From contig CM060126.1 in NCBI GenBank assembly GCA_030522415.1, positions 8,804,852 to 8,868,851 of the forward strand: a stretch of 64,000 bases of DNA, in the 5' to 3' direction. Numbering within the stretch: the first letter of the stretch is position 1; every line of letters begins with the position of its first letter. Under the pieces are notes generated by a model that worked only from the letters and a program-made list of their open reading frames with translations, was not told the origin of the DNA and did no database searches. Shown here in pieces: positions 51,685 through 62,400 of the stretch. Position numbers and translations under genes: made by a program. This DNA is from Channallabes apus (Eukaryota > Chordata > Actinopteri > Siluriformes > Clariidae).

Positions 51685-52829
51685 GATGTATCTTGTGTTG
51701 ACTGATTGGTAAGGTTTTCCCTAACTTCTTCCCATGTCAGTCCTTTCAGTCCCAGATGATTGATTGCAGCTTTGACCACCAGTTGGATTTTGTCATTTTT
51801 TGATTTGACCTCTGCTGTGCTGTTTATCACCCCTGCTATAAACGTAACTAGATCTTTTTTATCCACATATACTCTCTCATTTGCTAATTGCAGTTGTCCT
51901 TGCTCTCCCTCTTCTCTTTTCTCACTTCTTCCATCTTCACTTCCCTTTGATCTTTTTACTGCCTCAGCATATGTTGTTCTTTTTTCCACTCTAGTTTTTT
52001 GGATCTCTATCTCCCTCTTCATAACTTCACATCCTCCATAAGCCACATTGTGAGGACCTCCACAGTTACAGCATTTTGGCTCCACCCCTGTTCCACACTT
52101 TCCGAACTCATGATCTCCTCCACATCTAGCGCATCTTCTCTGCCTTTTGCATGTATGTGCGGTATGTCCAAACCTCTGACAATTATAGCATCTCATTGGT
52201 TTTGGAACAAACACCCTCACCGGGTAGCTTATAAACCCTAGAAACACCTTCTGAGGGACATTCTCTCCTTCAAATTCTATCGCCACTGATTCACTATCCT
52301 TTAGTACTCCATCCCTTTTCATTTTTAATCTTTTCACTTTATTTATTTGTTCTCCTTTTATATTCTTTTTCAGCTCTTCCATGCTTATATTTATAGGCAC
52401 CCCCGTTATCACTCCCATGCAGTTCCCTCCTTTCCGAGCTCCCACCCTACTAGAATTTTCCACCTTGCATTTATCTATCTCCTTGATTTTCAGAGCTCTT
52501 TCCATCTGTTTTTCATCCGTACATCTTATCAGTAAGTTTCCATCATTCAAAATTTTTGCATATTCTATTTCCCCTACTTTGTTTGCTAGTGTTGTTGTAA
52601 GTAGAAATGGATTAATGCTTTTCATACTTCCTTGATTCTTCTCATTAAATCTTATTATGACAACATATCTGTCATCTCTTCTTCCTTGTGTTATTTTTTG
52701 TCCTTCATCTTCACTTTCTGACCTGGATTCCTGTTCCTTTCTGACTCTTTTATTTCCTTTCATTTTCTTTTCCTGCCTCTGCTTCTCCTTTTCTCCCCAG
52801 TCATCATCTCTTTCTTCATCAATTTCCAT
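51672..52829 (-). CDS. I-like LINE ORF1 (nucleic-acid-binding, CCHC knuckles, about 385 aa)
   Basis: First in-frame ATG at 52829 (MEIDEERDDDWGEKEK); the open frame extends a further 20 codons upstream to a TTG but no ATG. The N-terminal third is highly charged, the middle holds an RRM/PRE-C2HC-like region (YVVIIRFNEKN, VTGVPINISMEELKKN), followed by three Cys/His knuckles: CYNCQRFGHTAHTC, CARCGGDHEFGKC, CCNCGGPHNVAYGGC. The protein should bind the LINE RNA and act as a chaperone. Its end overlaps ORF2 by 13 nt. Confidence 0.9.
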   Translation of the reverse strand: MEIDEERDDDWGEKEKQRQEKKMKGNKRVRKEQESRSESEDEGQKITQGRRDDRYVVIIRFNEKNQGSMKSINPFLLTTTLANKVGEIEYAKILNDGNLLIRCTDEKQMERALKIKEIDKCKVENSSRVGARKGGNCMGVITGVPINISMEELKKNIKGEQINKVKRLKMKRDGVLKDSESVAIEFEGENVPQKVFLGFISYPVRVFVPKPMRCYNCQRFGHTAHTCKRQRRCARCGGDHEFGKCGTGVEPKCCNCGGPHNVAYGGCEVMKREIEIQKTRVEKRTTYAEAVKRSKGSEDGRSEKREEGEQGQLQLANERVYVDKKDLVTFIAGVINSTAEVKSKNDKIQLVVKAAINHLGLKGLTWEEVRENLTNQSTQDTSCIG

Positions 52830-53141
52830 ATTAAATCCACCTACCTTCAACCCATTCACGGAACAGTCGTGCTCAACCGTCTTATCCAAGTGTTTAACAC
52901 AAATTCCGCCCCCAGTTTTCTCTTAACACAATGTTTTGTTTCTTCTCCAGTCCTACCGTCCTCAACCTTCTTCTTCTTCTTCTCCTCGACCTCCCTCCGA
53001 CAACTTCCTCCTCCGAAACTCAGGACTGCTGCGTTGCCACGGCAAAGAACGGCCGCCTGCCGGAAACTGGGTCTTCTAACAAAAAACTTCAAAACATAAA
53101 CGTGACCATATTGCCCTCTAGGGGCAGTCCCTTACAATAAC

Positions 53142-53402
53142 CTATTTGTGAGGTAGAATTAACCCAACATTCCAGTTAAAATGAACCAACAAACCCCAAA
53201 CATATGGGTAGAATATTTGACCAATTTATGTGGTAGAATTAACCCAGCATTATAGTTAAATATGACGTAGCATTTGGATTGAATATTTAACCCATCTTGC
53301 TGGGTTAAATTAACCCAGCATTTAGTTAGTCCTATATTTACCCAGCAGCTGGGTTAAAAACATCCCAGACTGGGTTGTTTTTGACCCATCATTTTTTAGG
53401 GT
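53142..53402. repeat. MITE-like repeat with AACCCAGCA palindromic words
   Basis: Repeated GGTAGAATTAACCCA units at 53151, 53229 and TTAAATTAACCCAGCA at 53306, with GGGTTAAAAACATCCCAGAC and an end TTTTTTAGGGTG. Similar short DNA-transposon derivatives are abundant in fish. No protein is encoded. Confidence 0.5.
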
Positions 53403-53634
53403 GTAGAAGTTGCTCTCGAGTTTCATTCCTTCCAGACAGACTGAAAGTGTAGGCCAACACTGCAGTGGTGTAGCTGTTTGTCATGTTACCAACAGAAGAC
53501 TTGAGGCACATACAGCAAGTCCTTTTTTCACAACAGGATCTTGGGATTAAAGACATACAGTTTAATAGTAGATAAGAAAATGCAACAGTTTGAAATGTTT
53601 GTTTCTAGTTAGAGTTTTATTATGACTCTTGCAG

Positions 53635-53635
<1 letters not shown>
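53403..53635 (-). pseudogene. A2M exon 27 relic
   Basis: Homologous to gene A exon 27 (9264-9426) and about 80 bases of adjoining intron (9427-9510). Minus-strand translation gives CLKSSVGNMTNSYTTAVLAY and TFSLSGRNETREQLL, against [17 protein letters not shown] and [15 protein letters not shown] in gene A. A 5-base insertion near 53517 shifts the frame and the 3' end of the exon is gone. A remnant of a lost A2M gene copy. Confidence 0.85.
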
Positions 53636-53679
<44 letters not shown>

Positions 53680-53680
53680 T
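53636..53680. repeat. (CA)n microsatellite
   Basis: About 22 CA units within the relic intron. Confidence 0.95.
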
Positions 53681-54629
53681 GGAACAAAAATCCTGCCAAA
53701 AGTATTTGAAATTACTGCAATTAACAGTGCTTGCATTTTAATGCATTATATTTTCATGCTTGCATTACATGGTTAAAATTCGCTTCCGAAAATTCAGTGG
53801 TCAAATACGACAGAAGAAATTCGCTTCCAAAAATTCAGTGGTTCAAATAGACACATCAAATACGACTGCACATCCGGGAACTGCAGGAAAAGCAGTAGAT
53901 TACCGATCCAATAAGCCTTCTGCTGTTAGACGTCTTCACCAGCAGATGGTGCTTTGAGTGTGAACGTCTTCATCAACAGGCCTTTACAAACCACGTGCAT
54001 GTGCCAAGATGATTTAATCTTCCAATTCTGAGAATAATATATAGTAAATTCTGAGATAAGTAGCGATTTGGATTTCCATAGAATTATGAGATAAAAACTC
54101 ACAATTACCTTTTATTTTTCATTCCATGGTGTCAGAAAGTTTCCATAGTATGCTGCTGTGGGAATCCCAGAGCATGAAGTAGATAAAAGTAATATATAAA
54201 AGCAGTAGTACTGCAGTAGTACCAGAATCAATTGAAAGTTAAATACATGTACTGTATATAGGCTACTCTTGTTGTTTTCACATGGAGAGATTGTGTGTGC
54301 GTGCACGGAGAGTTTGTGTGTGTCCACACGCGCTTCTCATGTGTATGCACGGTGAGAGTTTGTGTGTGTTAGAGCGCGCATCTCATATTTAACATTCATA
54401 TGGACAATCATATGAAATGCACATTCTTGATACTTGTTGATAAGTGTAAGTTGATAAATTGATAAGTGTATGTTGTCAAAGTATTTGTGGACATATAATT
54501 AGGAGAAAATGTAAATTAAGGATGTCTAACATAATGCAGTAACTCTATTTATTTGAAAATAAAGTAAATCAAGTCAGTATGTCAAATAAAGTCAGTAGAA
54601 AAATCGGTAACTGAATAACTACTATATAT
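53681..54629. other. Intergenic DNA without recognised gene
   Basis: No gene. A phrase TTCGCTTCC(G/A)AAAATTCAGTGG is duplicated at 53781 and 53820, and GAGAGTTTGTGTGTGT-like repeats occur at 54300-54370. Confidence 0.45.
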
Positions 54630-54632
54630 ACT

Positions 54633-54925
54633 CAGCAAAAAAACAAAAACGCCCTTTTTCAGGACTGTGTATTTCAACAATAATGTTGTAAAAATCCAAA
54701 TAACTTTACAGATCTTCATAGTAAAGGGTTTAAACAATGTTGTCCATGCATGTTCAATTAACCATAATCAATTAATTAACATGCACATGTGGAATGGTCG
54801 TTAAGACCTTAACAGCTTACAGAAAGTAGGCATTTAAGGTCACAGTTCTAAAAACGCAGGACACTAAAGATACTTGTCTACCGACTGTGAAAAACACCCA
54901 AAGAAAGATGCCCAGGGCACTGTTT
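54633..54925. repeat. Tc1-like transposon end fragment
   Basis: CTCAGCAAAAAAACAAAAAC with CCCTTTTTCAGGACTGTG, ATCCAAATAACTTTACAGAT and AAGAAAGATGCCCAGGG match the non-coding 5' end of Tc1-like transposons known from fish (from memory). The transposase gene is absent. Confidence 0.65.
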
Positions 54926-55308
54926 AAGTTCAGCGTTGAATGATTATTTGAAACTGAAGCAATTCGTGTTGATTCATGCATTCATCCACGAGTCATTTTA
55001 TCATACAAAGATTATTACGTTGTGCTCGGACCACTAAGCATCTATGGATTCCAAAATTAATATCTTTACCTTGTATTGTTTTTAATTGCTCAATACACAA
55101 CCCATCATTTTACAAGGGTAAATACAAATGGAATAATTTTATTTGGTTTATTTATTTATTTTAAAGTCAAATCTAAAATTAAAACATTGTAGAGTAATTA
55201 AAACAGTGTAGAGTTATTAATAACAATACAATGTATGTTATGATAAGAAAAAATGCATTCCAGGGATTAAAAACAGTAACAATGTCAATTTTAGAATGTA
55301 CTGTATGT
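54926..55308. other. Intergenic DNA without recognised features
   Basis: AT-rich, no coding signal. Confidence 0.45.
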
Positions 55309-55320
55309 CCTCATATAGGT

Positions 55321-55354
55321 GAGGATATATGCGCATATATGCGCATATATCCTC
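55321..55354. repeat. 34-bp perfect palindrome with flanking direct repeats
   Basis: GAGGATATATGCGCATA and its exact complement form a spacer-free palindrome built from ATATGCGC units. The word CCTCATATAGG flanks and overlaps it at 55309-55319 and 55351-55361. It could extrude as a cruciform; no function is evident. Confidence 0.9.
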
Positions 55355-55710
55355 ATATAGGTTCTTTCCATGTGGGGCACGCACACTGCTCTGGGTCAGA
55401 CACAGACAACGGGAAACAGGAACTAAGCTCTCAAACAAATGATTCCCAACAGAATACCGTAGGTCGCATCGCCAAAATTCTTTCACCGTGAGTGGCAGGA
55501 ACTGCCAGACTACAACATATTGAATTCTCATGCCTGTAGAGTGTATTATACTGACGTGGCGACAGTGTAAATACACCCTCCAATGTTAAATGCGAGCCGA
55601 AAATTGAGTAGAGTACTTTTGAACGGCAAACAGGAATTAAGCTCTCAAGTGAGTAAACTAAACAGCAAGGTAAATACACAAAACTTACCGTCAAATTTTT
55701 TTTTCCTCAA

Positions 55711-55713
<3 letters not shown>

Positions 55714-55781
<68 letters not shown>
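55714..55781. repeat. (TA)n microsatellite
   Basis: About 33 TA units followed by a poly-T run. Confidence 0.95.
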
Positions 55782-55783
<2 letters not shown>

Positions 55784-55919
55784 TTTTTTTTTTTTTTTTA
55801 AGCACCATGGCAAATCTCTCGTAGTCAATTTTTGAACCTGTTTTAAACCCATACACACATGCATACACATGTAATAGCAATGCACTTAGTTAATTTAATT
55901 TGCCTTACATTGTTGAATG

Positions 55920-56460
55920 AGGATGGGTTCCAAAACCAAAAATCAACATTGATTCAATGTTTGTCTTTTCAACACAGAAAAGCATTGAATTATCAACATT
56001 GATTCAACATTATTTAGCATTGAATAATCAACCTCAACCAAAATGATAATTCTGATGAAATTTCAACATTGAATCAATGTCACCTTGCTATCTGGGTAGT
56101 AATCCTCAAAAAACCATTGTCTGTCCTTGTACATGTTGTTCACACATGGAATGTAGTGATACTTCCTGACATGTGCACACACTAAAAGCTAAAGCTTTCT
56201 GAAGCTTTAAGTTAAAGCTAAATGATTTAATTTCCAATTTTACCATTGCCATTATCTACTGGGCCAATCTATCTTTGGCCCCACTAACAGGCCAACAATG
56301 GGCCAACGGACAAAATGACATTGGGCCAATCATTGATACCAACATGGGCCCAACATATGCACTGCCATTTGCCCAACATTGGCCCGACGTCGGAGCACTG
56401 ACAAAAGGTTACCAAAATTTTGCTGATGTTGACACAACAAAGCAGTCCTATCTGGGTAAT
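55920..56460. repeat. Two adjacent MITE-like repeats ending CTATCTGGGTA
   Basis: 55920-56099 is made of AACATTGATTCAA/TTGAATCAATGTT inverted words and ends GCTATCTGGGTA; 56260-56460 has repeated TTGGCCCAAC-type words and ends CCTATCTGGGTA. The common end suggests related non-autonomous elements. Unclassified. Confidence 0.45.
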
Positions 56461-56775
56461 ATATTTGTGTTTGTACATTTCAGTGGAGCGGAAATTTTAC
56501 TTATATTTTATCCATCCACTATTAACAGCATTTGTAATTGTTTATTGGGGTTGTGTATTTACATTTTATTTGTTGTGCTTCCTCTTTGTATCTTTTTCAT
56601 GTTTTTCAGTATTTTAAATGTGATTTTGAAACTTGAATTGCTCTTGTATCAGTTTCACTGTAACTCTCTATATATATATTGATCTTCTGGGTGTGGTATT
56701 TGTAGTGTCTTTTTTTTTAGGGTCAGTGAAGTTTTTAGTACAAAAATTACATAAAGGGCTATAAAATAAATGAAT

Positions 56776-56885
56776 ACCTGGGTGGAGGAAAAGCTGCTAT
56801 ATGGATTTTTATGCCAGGTCACTATCCTATTAGCATAGCCCAAATAAGCAACAGTGACGAATCTGACCTGCTGTGAGAACAGAGA
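56776..56885 (-). pseudogene. A2M exon 28 relic
   Basis: Minus-strand translation [22 protein letters not shown] followed by a GTATTC pseudo-donor matches the end of exon 28 of genes A and B ([20 protein letters not shown]). Four codons are missing in the middle and the 5' half has diverged beyond recognition. It lies to the right of the exon 27 relic, the reverse of normal gene order on this strand. Confidence 0.8.
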
Positions 56886-57079
56886 GAAGGACATACAGTA
56901 AACCTTCTGGTCTGATCCCACAGAATTGCCAAAAAATGTTAGAAATGATAGAAATGCACAGAAACACCTGGTGCACCACAGCCTACTACACAAGGGGGAT
57001 GACAGGCAAAGAGCCCAAGGCTGTCAACCTGGCCTCCAAACTCCCCAGAAACCCATCCAATTGAGCACTCATATTCTCT

Positions 57080-57290
57080 AGAGAATAACAAGTGTAATCC
57101 ATAGAGGCCCCAGCCCACAACTCACAGCATCCAAAGAATCAGCTGTCAATGTCCTGATGCCAGACACTACAGCACAGACCCAGAGGCCCTATGGAGCCAT
57201 GCCCCCCCCAAGGAGCCAGAGCTGACCCAGTGGCACAAGGTAGACCCAAATGAACCAAAATTTAAAGTGGAGCTTCAAGCTGTCAGTTTT
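57080..57290. repeat. Unclassified interspersed repeat (as at 24.2 kb)
   Basis: CCAGACACTACAGCACAGAC and CCTATGGAGCCATGCCCC match 24280-24320 with divergence. No coding sequence. Confidence 0.45.
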
Positions 57291-58020
57291 ATTACTTGAT
57301 TGAATATGACCCATGAGAGATGTGCACACTAACTACTAAATTAGTAAATTATTTTACTAGATGTCTGTTTTTCAGTAATGTGTCACACAGGGGAAGCCTC
57401 ACAATAATATGAACTCACAATATGAGTTGTTAAAATTACTATGTGTAATAAGGAGCTATTGGAGATAAAAAAATGCTAAAATTTTTTAAACTATGACAGC
57501 TATTGTTAACTTTCTCTCTCTCTATCTGTGTGTGTGTGTGTGTGCGTGTGCGTGCATGTCTGTTTATTCACACTTTGGGGAGGTTTTGTACTTTTTCCTC
57601 AATTTATTTTAAGCTACATTCATGAGTGATGAGTTGTTTTTTAAAAGTCTCTGAATGTGTTTGTAGAAGTGAATAAAACTAACAAGCATTAGTTATCTTA
57701 TTTTTTCAGTCCACTCTGGCTGAAGAGGATGAGAAATGCCACAAAGCTGTAGAGTCCATGCTCAGCTGGAGGGTGAGAAGGCCTAACACACTGACCAAAT
57801 AAAGACATAATTTGAAGCTTTTTACATTAAAACATTATTATTTTTCACAGCAACATGGCATATCTCTTCATTTCAAAATGACAACTGTTGAGACATGAAG
57901 CGGTGAAGACAAAAAATGACTGAAAGTGTTCTGTATTAATGCCATGTGGCTTTCAAAAAGAATTTTAATATAAAATAAAAAAACATAAAAAAAAGAGTGT
58001 CATAGAAAGAATGTTTCTCG
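57291..58020. other. Intergenic DNA without recognised gene
   Basis: Contains a TG-rich run at 57525-57555 and AT-rich sequence; no coding signal that I trust. Confidence 0.45.
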
Positions 58021-58034
58021 AAAATGTAGATCTC

Positions 58035-58035
<1 letters not shown>

Positions 58036-58091
<56 letters not shown>
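58036..58091. repeat. (TA)n microsatellite
   Basis: About 27 TA units. Confidence 0.95.
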
Positions 58092-58094
<3 letters not shown>

Positions 58095-58385
58095 AAATGC
58101 TTAAATATAAATGGTGTTTGACAAACTGTGTGTGACAAAATGTGATGTTGCTGCAGATCAGTGTTCTGGGAAATGCTATTTCCTCATGTTCTTCCTGTTG
58201 GATGTTGACGGTTTCTCTTTTGCATTATAAAATTCTTGAATTAAACAAATAATCTGTGCAAAATAATTGGATGTATTCTCGCTATTTGTGCATTTAAGAT
58301 TTTTAATAATGTTTGCTGGACAAAAACACAGACTAAGCGACTACTTTTTGTAAGACTTCACGCACAGTAGATTAGCGTCATATGC

Positions 58386-58500
58386 ATTATGATACATTTA
58401 CATTTAGGCATTTGGCAGACGGTCTTATCCAGAGCGACTTACAAAAAGTGCTTTAAAGTTTACACCACTGGATACATACTGGGTTAACTAGGTTAATGAT
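58386..58500. repeat. Common teleost interspersed repeat
   Basis: TTTACATTTAGGCATTTGGC with AGACGGTCTTATCCAGAGCG and ACTTACAAAAAGTGCT is a sequence widespread in fish genomes. I cannot assign its parent element. Confidence 0.6.
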
Positions 58501-58864
58501 AGATGATAGATCGGTTCATATTAATTATAATTAAATTATACTTTATACTTGATTATAACATGTAACTCAGTTTTAGACTGCCTACTCCAAATATTTAGGA
58601 ACAGCCAATGACCTTAATCTTTTTCTACCCATTTAGACATTATTCAGTTTTATTAAACCAGTTTTATCAAACACACAGACGAAGGCATATGATTTTCTGA
58701 AATCCAGGACAGGATATATGGTTCCCATGATAAAATGGACATATGTAATTGGCACAGATCAAGCACACAAACTGTATTATAAAAGCATTTGTACATATAA
58801 GGTATAGAGGCCAAATGGCAAAAAAAAAAAAAAAAAATTCCAAAATTTATGGATTGAAATGTTG

Positions 58865-59120
58865 GAAAGTTATTTTGTGCATTTGGCTTCAGGGTCATGG
58901 GGGTCCTATCTCAGAGGATTCAGAAAATGAGGCAGTGTACACCCGGACAGCGTGCCAATCCATTGCAGGGCACATAAGCTCAAGCCCACTATGATCAATA
59001 TGGAAAAAACAATTAGCCTACCCCGCATGCCTTTGGACTGTGAGAGGAAAACTATAAAGTACGAGAAGAACATGCAAACTACAAGCACATAAATCCAAAG
59101 GTGGGAATCAAACATGCATC
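58865..59120 (-). repeat. Old diverged copy of the tRNA-headed SINE family
   Basis: The reverse complement contains GTTTGCATGTTCTTCTCGTA, CACAGTCCAAAGGCATGCG and GCAATGGATTGGCACGCTGT, the body of the SINE at 5297-5679 with about one change in seven. The promoter head is mostly gone. Confidence 0.75.
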
Positions 59121-59159
59121 TTTGCCCAAATATAATGGGGTAACATTATTTTTCGAAAT

Positions 59160-59413
59160 ATAGGATATACAGATTATATACTCCAGACCTTAACCCTATT
59201 GAGAATCTTTAGGATGTGCTGGACAAGACCTTATGGAGCAGTCCACATCTTCCATCATCAATACATGATCGTGAAAAGAAATTAATTCTACTCTGAATGG
59301 AAACAAACGTTGTGACATTGTGCAATGTTAACATGACGCCCTAGTAGTAATCAAAGCAGAAGCTGGTCAAATAAAATATTAGTGTGTGACTTTTTTTGGC
59401 CGGATAGTGTAGA
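59160..59413 (+). pseudogene. Tc1/mariner-like transposase 3' relic and terminal repeat
   Basis: Reads TPDLNPIENL-stop-DVLDKTLWS, the conserved DDE C-terminal PDLNPIENLW motif, followed by decayed sequence and a terminus TTTTTGGCCGGATAGTGTA. Inactive. Confidence 0.75.
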
Positions 59414-59466
59414 AAAACCTTTTTATGAGAAAAAAGGACACAGAAGGATTTCAAAATTTTTCTGTC

Positions 59467-59472
59467 TTTAAT
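59467..59472 (-). terminator. Polyadenylation signal of gene B
   Basis: Minus-strand ATTAAA, 15 nt beyond the stop codon at 59489-59487. A very short 3' UTR would be typical for A2M genes; no competing AATAAA lies nearer. Confidence 0.55.
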
Positions 59473-59486
59473 GAAGATCTGGAAGC

Positions 59487-62400
59487 TTACACACACAGTG
59501 AGGTGTACTCCGTCTCAGACTGGTCACCTAAATGAAAGAGTCAGTGGAATCAATTGGAAGCAATACAGTCATAATTTAAATCCCAACATTTAAATCCCAC
59601 AATATGGGAAAAATCTTACTTGTTTGGTAGTAATCATAAACTTTGATCACAGCCGGCTTGAGATTCTTCACAGGAAGCACTTGTTTAATGTGTAACTTAT
59701 AGTTGATGGGAATATTCTTTTGGAGCTGTTGAACATACACCAGACATCATACTGTAAACTACATACTGTACACTATATTTAGTTTGTGTGTTAATAAGTA
59801 AAAATAAATGTTATATACAATTTTCCTCTTACCTCTTTTATATATATCATAACATGATCGTCTTTGGATTCAACTCGTTCCACCAAATTCTGGTTTTGCA
59901 GCTACAACAACACAGTAATGATTTTGCATTAGGGAATTAAAATTTAACCATATGCTGTATACTGTATTAAAGCAAAGGCAAAGACATGAAGAATACACAC
60001 ACAAACACACACATGCACACAGACACTAAAACTATTATTTTCTTACTTACTTCACCAGCATCTGCTGTGAACCCTGATAAGAGTTTTATGTCCACAATGA
60101 TCATGTTAGTGCTGTTTAGTGCCCCATTATAGCTGGAAACAACAACAAAAAAGTCATTACTATAACATAAACTGAAAACTATAGAAACAACAATAACAAT
60201 AATAAATAGCATTGTCACTAAAGGGTAAAATGTCGAAATGATATTTATATATCAGTAATTGTACGAAGTCTAATGGCAAGGAATTAATAGATTTTTTTTT
60301 TGCTAAGATAGCATATAGGCTCATCTCACAATAGGTCTAGCTTAACAAAACTGAACAAAACTGACAGAATTAATTTATGGTTGTGCGATTGGTTCCCTTT
60401 TGAATATGGCTACTCTCAAGGTTTCTTTCTTATGGCATTTTAGGGAGTTTATCATCATCTCTGGCTTTCTTGTTAGGTATAAACATTTCATTTAAATCAT
60501 TTTCTTCCTGTAAAACTGCTTTGTGACAATATTGATTTTTAAAACTGCTATACAAATAAAATTAGATTCAATTGAACTTATTTTTTCTTTTAGGATTATC
60601 ATGACTATGATCATAACAAAATAAATAAATATAATGGTTGAGTTATGCTTAATAGTAATATTACTGAATGTATAATATTTCCAATATTTGCATTTGTTAT
60701 GATAGTAATTTAATGCAAAAACTAAACTACAAATAACATTTTTTTTTAATTATTATTGTCCTCATATTTCTAATACATTTATCCTTACATCACAGAGAAA
60801 CTGATTGCCAAAGTATGTCCAAATGATTTTGTGCAGTTTCCCTCAGTCATAGCCATGATGCTTAGAGTACTGCTTTCACTAGGTGTGGGGATGTTGTAGA
60901 AAAGTGCTGCCTGTAAGTGGGGAGAGAAGTCAAACCATAGAGCAGGCAATAAAAAGAAAATGTGTATATGGTGTACATCAGACCACATTTTAAATTAAGC
61001 ATTAAAAAGAAAAACAAGTCATTGGATTTACAGGCATTAAATATATAGATTATAAATATCTAAATATTTAGGAATTCAGTAGATTGTCTATTCATTCATA
61101 TTCATTATTTGAATATATACAGACAGGTAAGCCAGGTCAGCAAGTTTGAGAAAGCTTATTAGCATCACACAAATATACCTGTACTGATACACAGCTGGAA
61201 CCCTTCACTTCAATGCTGTATTTGCCAGGAACATCCTGCAGTGATCTTTCTTGGTACAGTAACTTGTTGTCCTGGTTCACATCAAAGCTGTAACTATTTT
61301 CTCCTTCTGATTTTATGGTTACTGTGCTAGCACCGTCTGAGCTGAACACTTTGGTGGAGTACAGAGCCAGAGCTTGGAGGGCCACAACTGTGTCCTGATG
61401 GAAAGAGGAGGAAACTGTCATATTTTTTAAAAATATATTTATTATTAACCTCATAGGATCATATTTTCACTTCATCAAGAGTTAATGAATGTTATTCTCT
61501 CCCAGCTGCAGACCTTCCTAAATGACAATGTAATATTTTAAATATTTCAGTCTGGTTTTAAAACATATAACAGTGCAGAAGCAGCATTTTTACAAGTCTG
61601 GGGCAGAGTCTGGGGCTGTTGTGGTGCTGCAGTAGATATGGTAGATCACAATATTTTTATTCCATCCCTAAAACTCCTGTGGCATCCATGGATCATCTCT
61701 AAACTGTTTTAAATCTAGTCTGAATAATAGAACATTTTCAGTCAGCCTAGGTGTACTCTTGCCTTCCCAGCCTCCACTGGTCTGCGGTGTACAACAGGGG
61801 GCTACAATACCATAATTACAATACCTTAATTTATTATAATTTTTCTTTACATTATAGTTACAATGTCCTAAATAATAGCTATATTATCTCATGATATCTG
61901 TGCAATAACATCTCTTTTTTTCCTAACTGTGCAATATTACTTTTTATACTAATAAATACTTTTTTCCCATCCTTCTGTACTGTGTATAAATAAATTATTT
62001 ATTTTTAATTATCTATTTTTTTCTTATTGTTTTTATACAAGGAACTGTCAGTACTTTATGTTTGCACATTGTTCTTTGCTGCTGTAACGTTGAAATTGCC
62101 CCACTGTCGGATGAATAAAGGTATATCTTATCTTACATCTCATCTATTCTTAGTCCCATTATTTTTATCTATATATAGTGGCTTGCAAAAGTATTCGGCC
62201 CCCTTGAACTTTTCCACATTTTGTCACATTACAGCCACAAACAATCATCAATTTTATTGGAATTCCACGTGAAAGACCAATACAAAGTTCTGAATGATCT
62301 TTTATTAACAGTTGTTCTGTGGTCTGGGGCAGAGTCTGGGGCTCATGTGGTGCTGCAGTAGATATGGTAGATCACAATATTTTTATTCCATCCCTAAAAC

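Larger units (their letters stand above)
47513..53061 (-). mobile_element. I-like LINE with two intact ORFs and 16-bp target duplication
   Basis: Flanked by the perfect duplication GGAAACTGGGTCTTCT (47497-47512 and 53062-53077). From its 5' end at 53061: 230-bp leader, ORF1 with zinc knuckles, ORF2 with AP endonuclease, RT and RNase H, 3' UTR, and a (GAA)n tail (plus-strand TTC repeats at 47513-47530). The RNase H domain and ORF layout place it in the I superfamily (I/Nimb-like). No stop or frameshift is present in either ORF, so it may be competent. Confidence 0.93.
46345..53136 (-). mobile_element. Solo LTR (about 1.23 kb) split by a LINE
   Basis: On the minus strand it reads TGTAAGGGACTGCC ... 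CAATCGTGACA, with TG/CA ends and a 5-bp target duplication ATAAC at 46340-46344 and 53137-53141. Removing the LINE (47513-53061 and one copy of its duplication) leaves about 1.23 kb with no retroviral genes, so it is best read as a solo LTR left by recombination. A polyadenylation-like AATAAA lies near 46440 (minus strand). A partial copy occurs at 35670. The superfamily is unknown. Confidence 0.8.

Noticed and set aside
48230..52926. Series of plus-strand hydrophobic ORFs opposite the I-like LINE
   Set aside because: Antisense shadows of ORF1 and ORF2, whose codon use leaves the other strand open.
53403..56885. A single A2M pseudogene spanning both relics
   Set aside because: Exon order is reversed for the strand, so one contiguous copy does not explain them.
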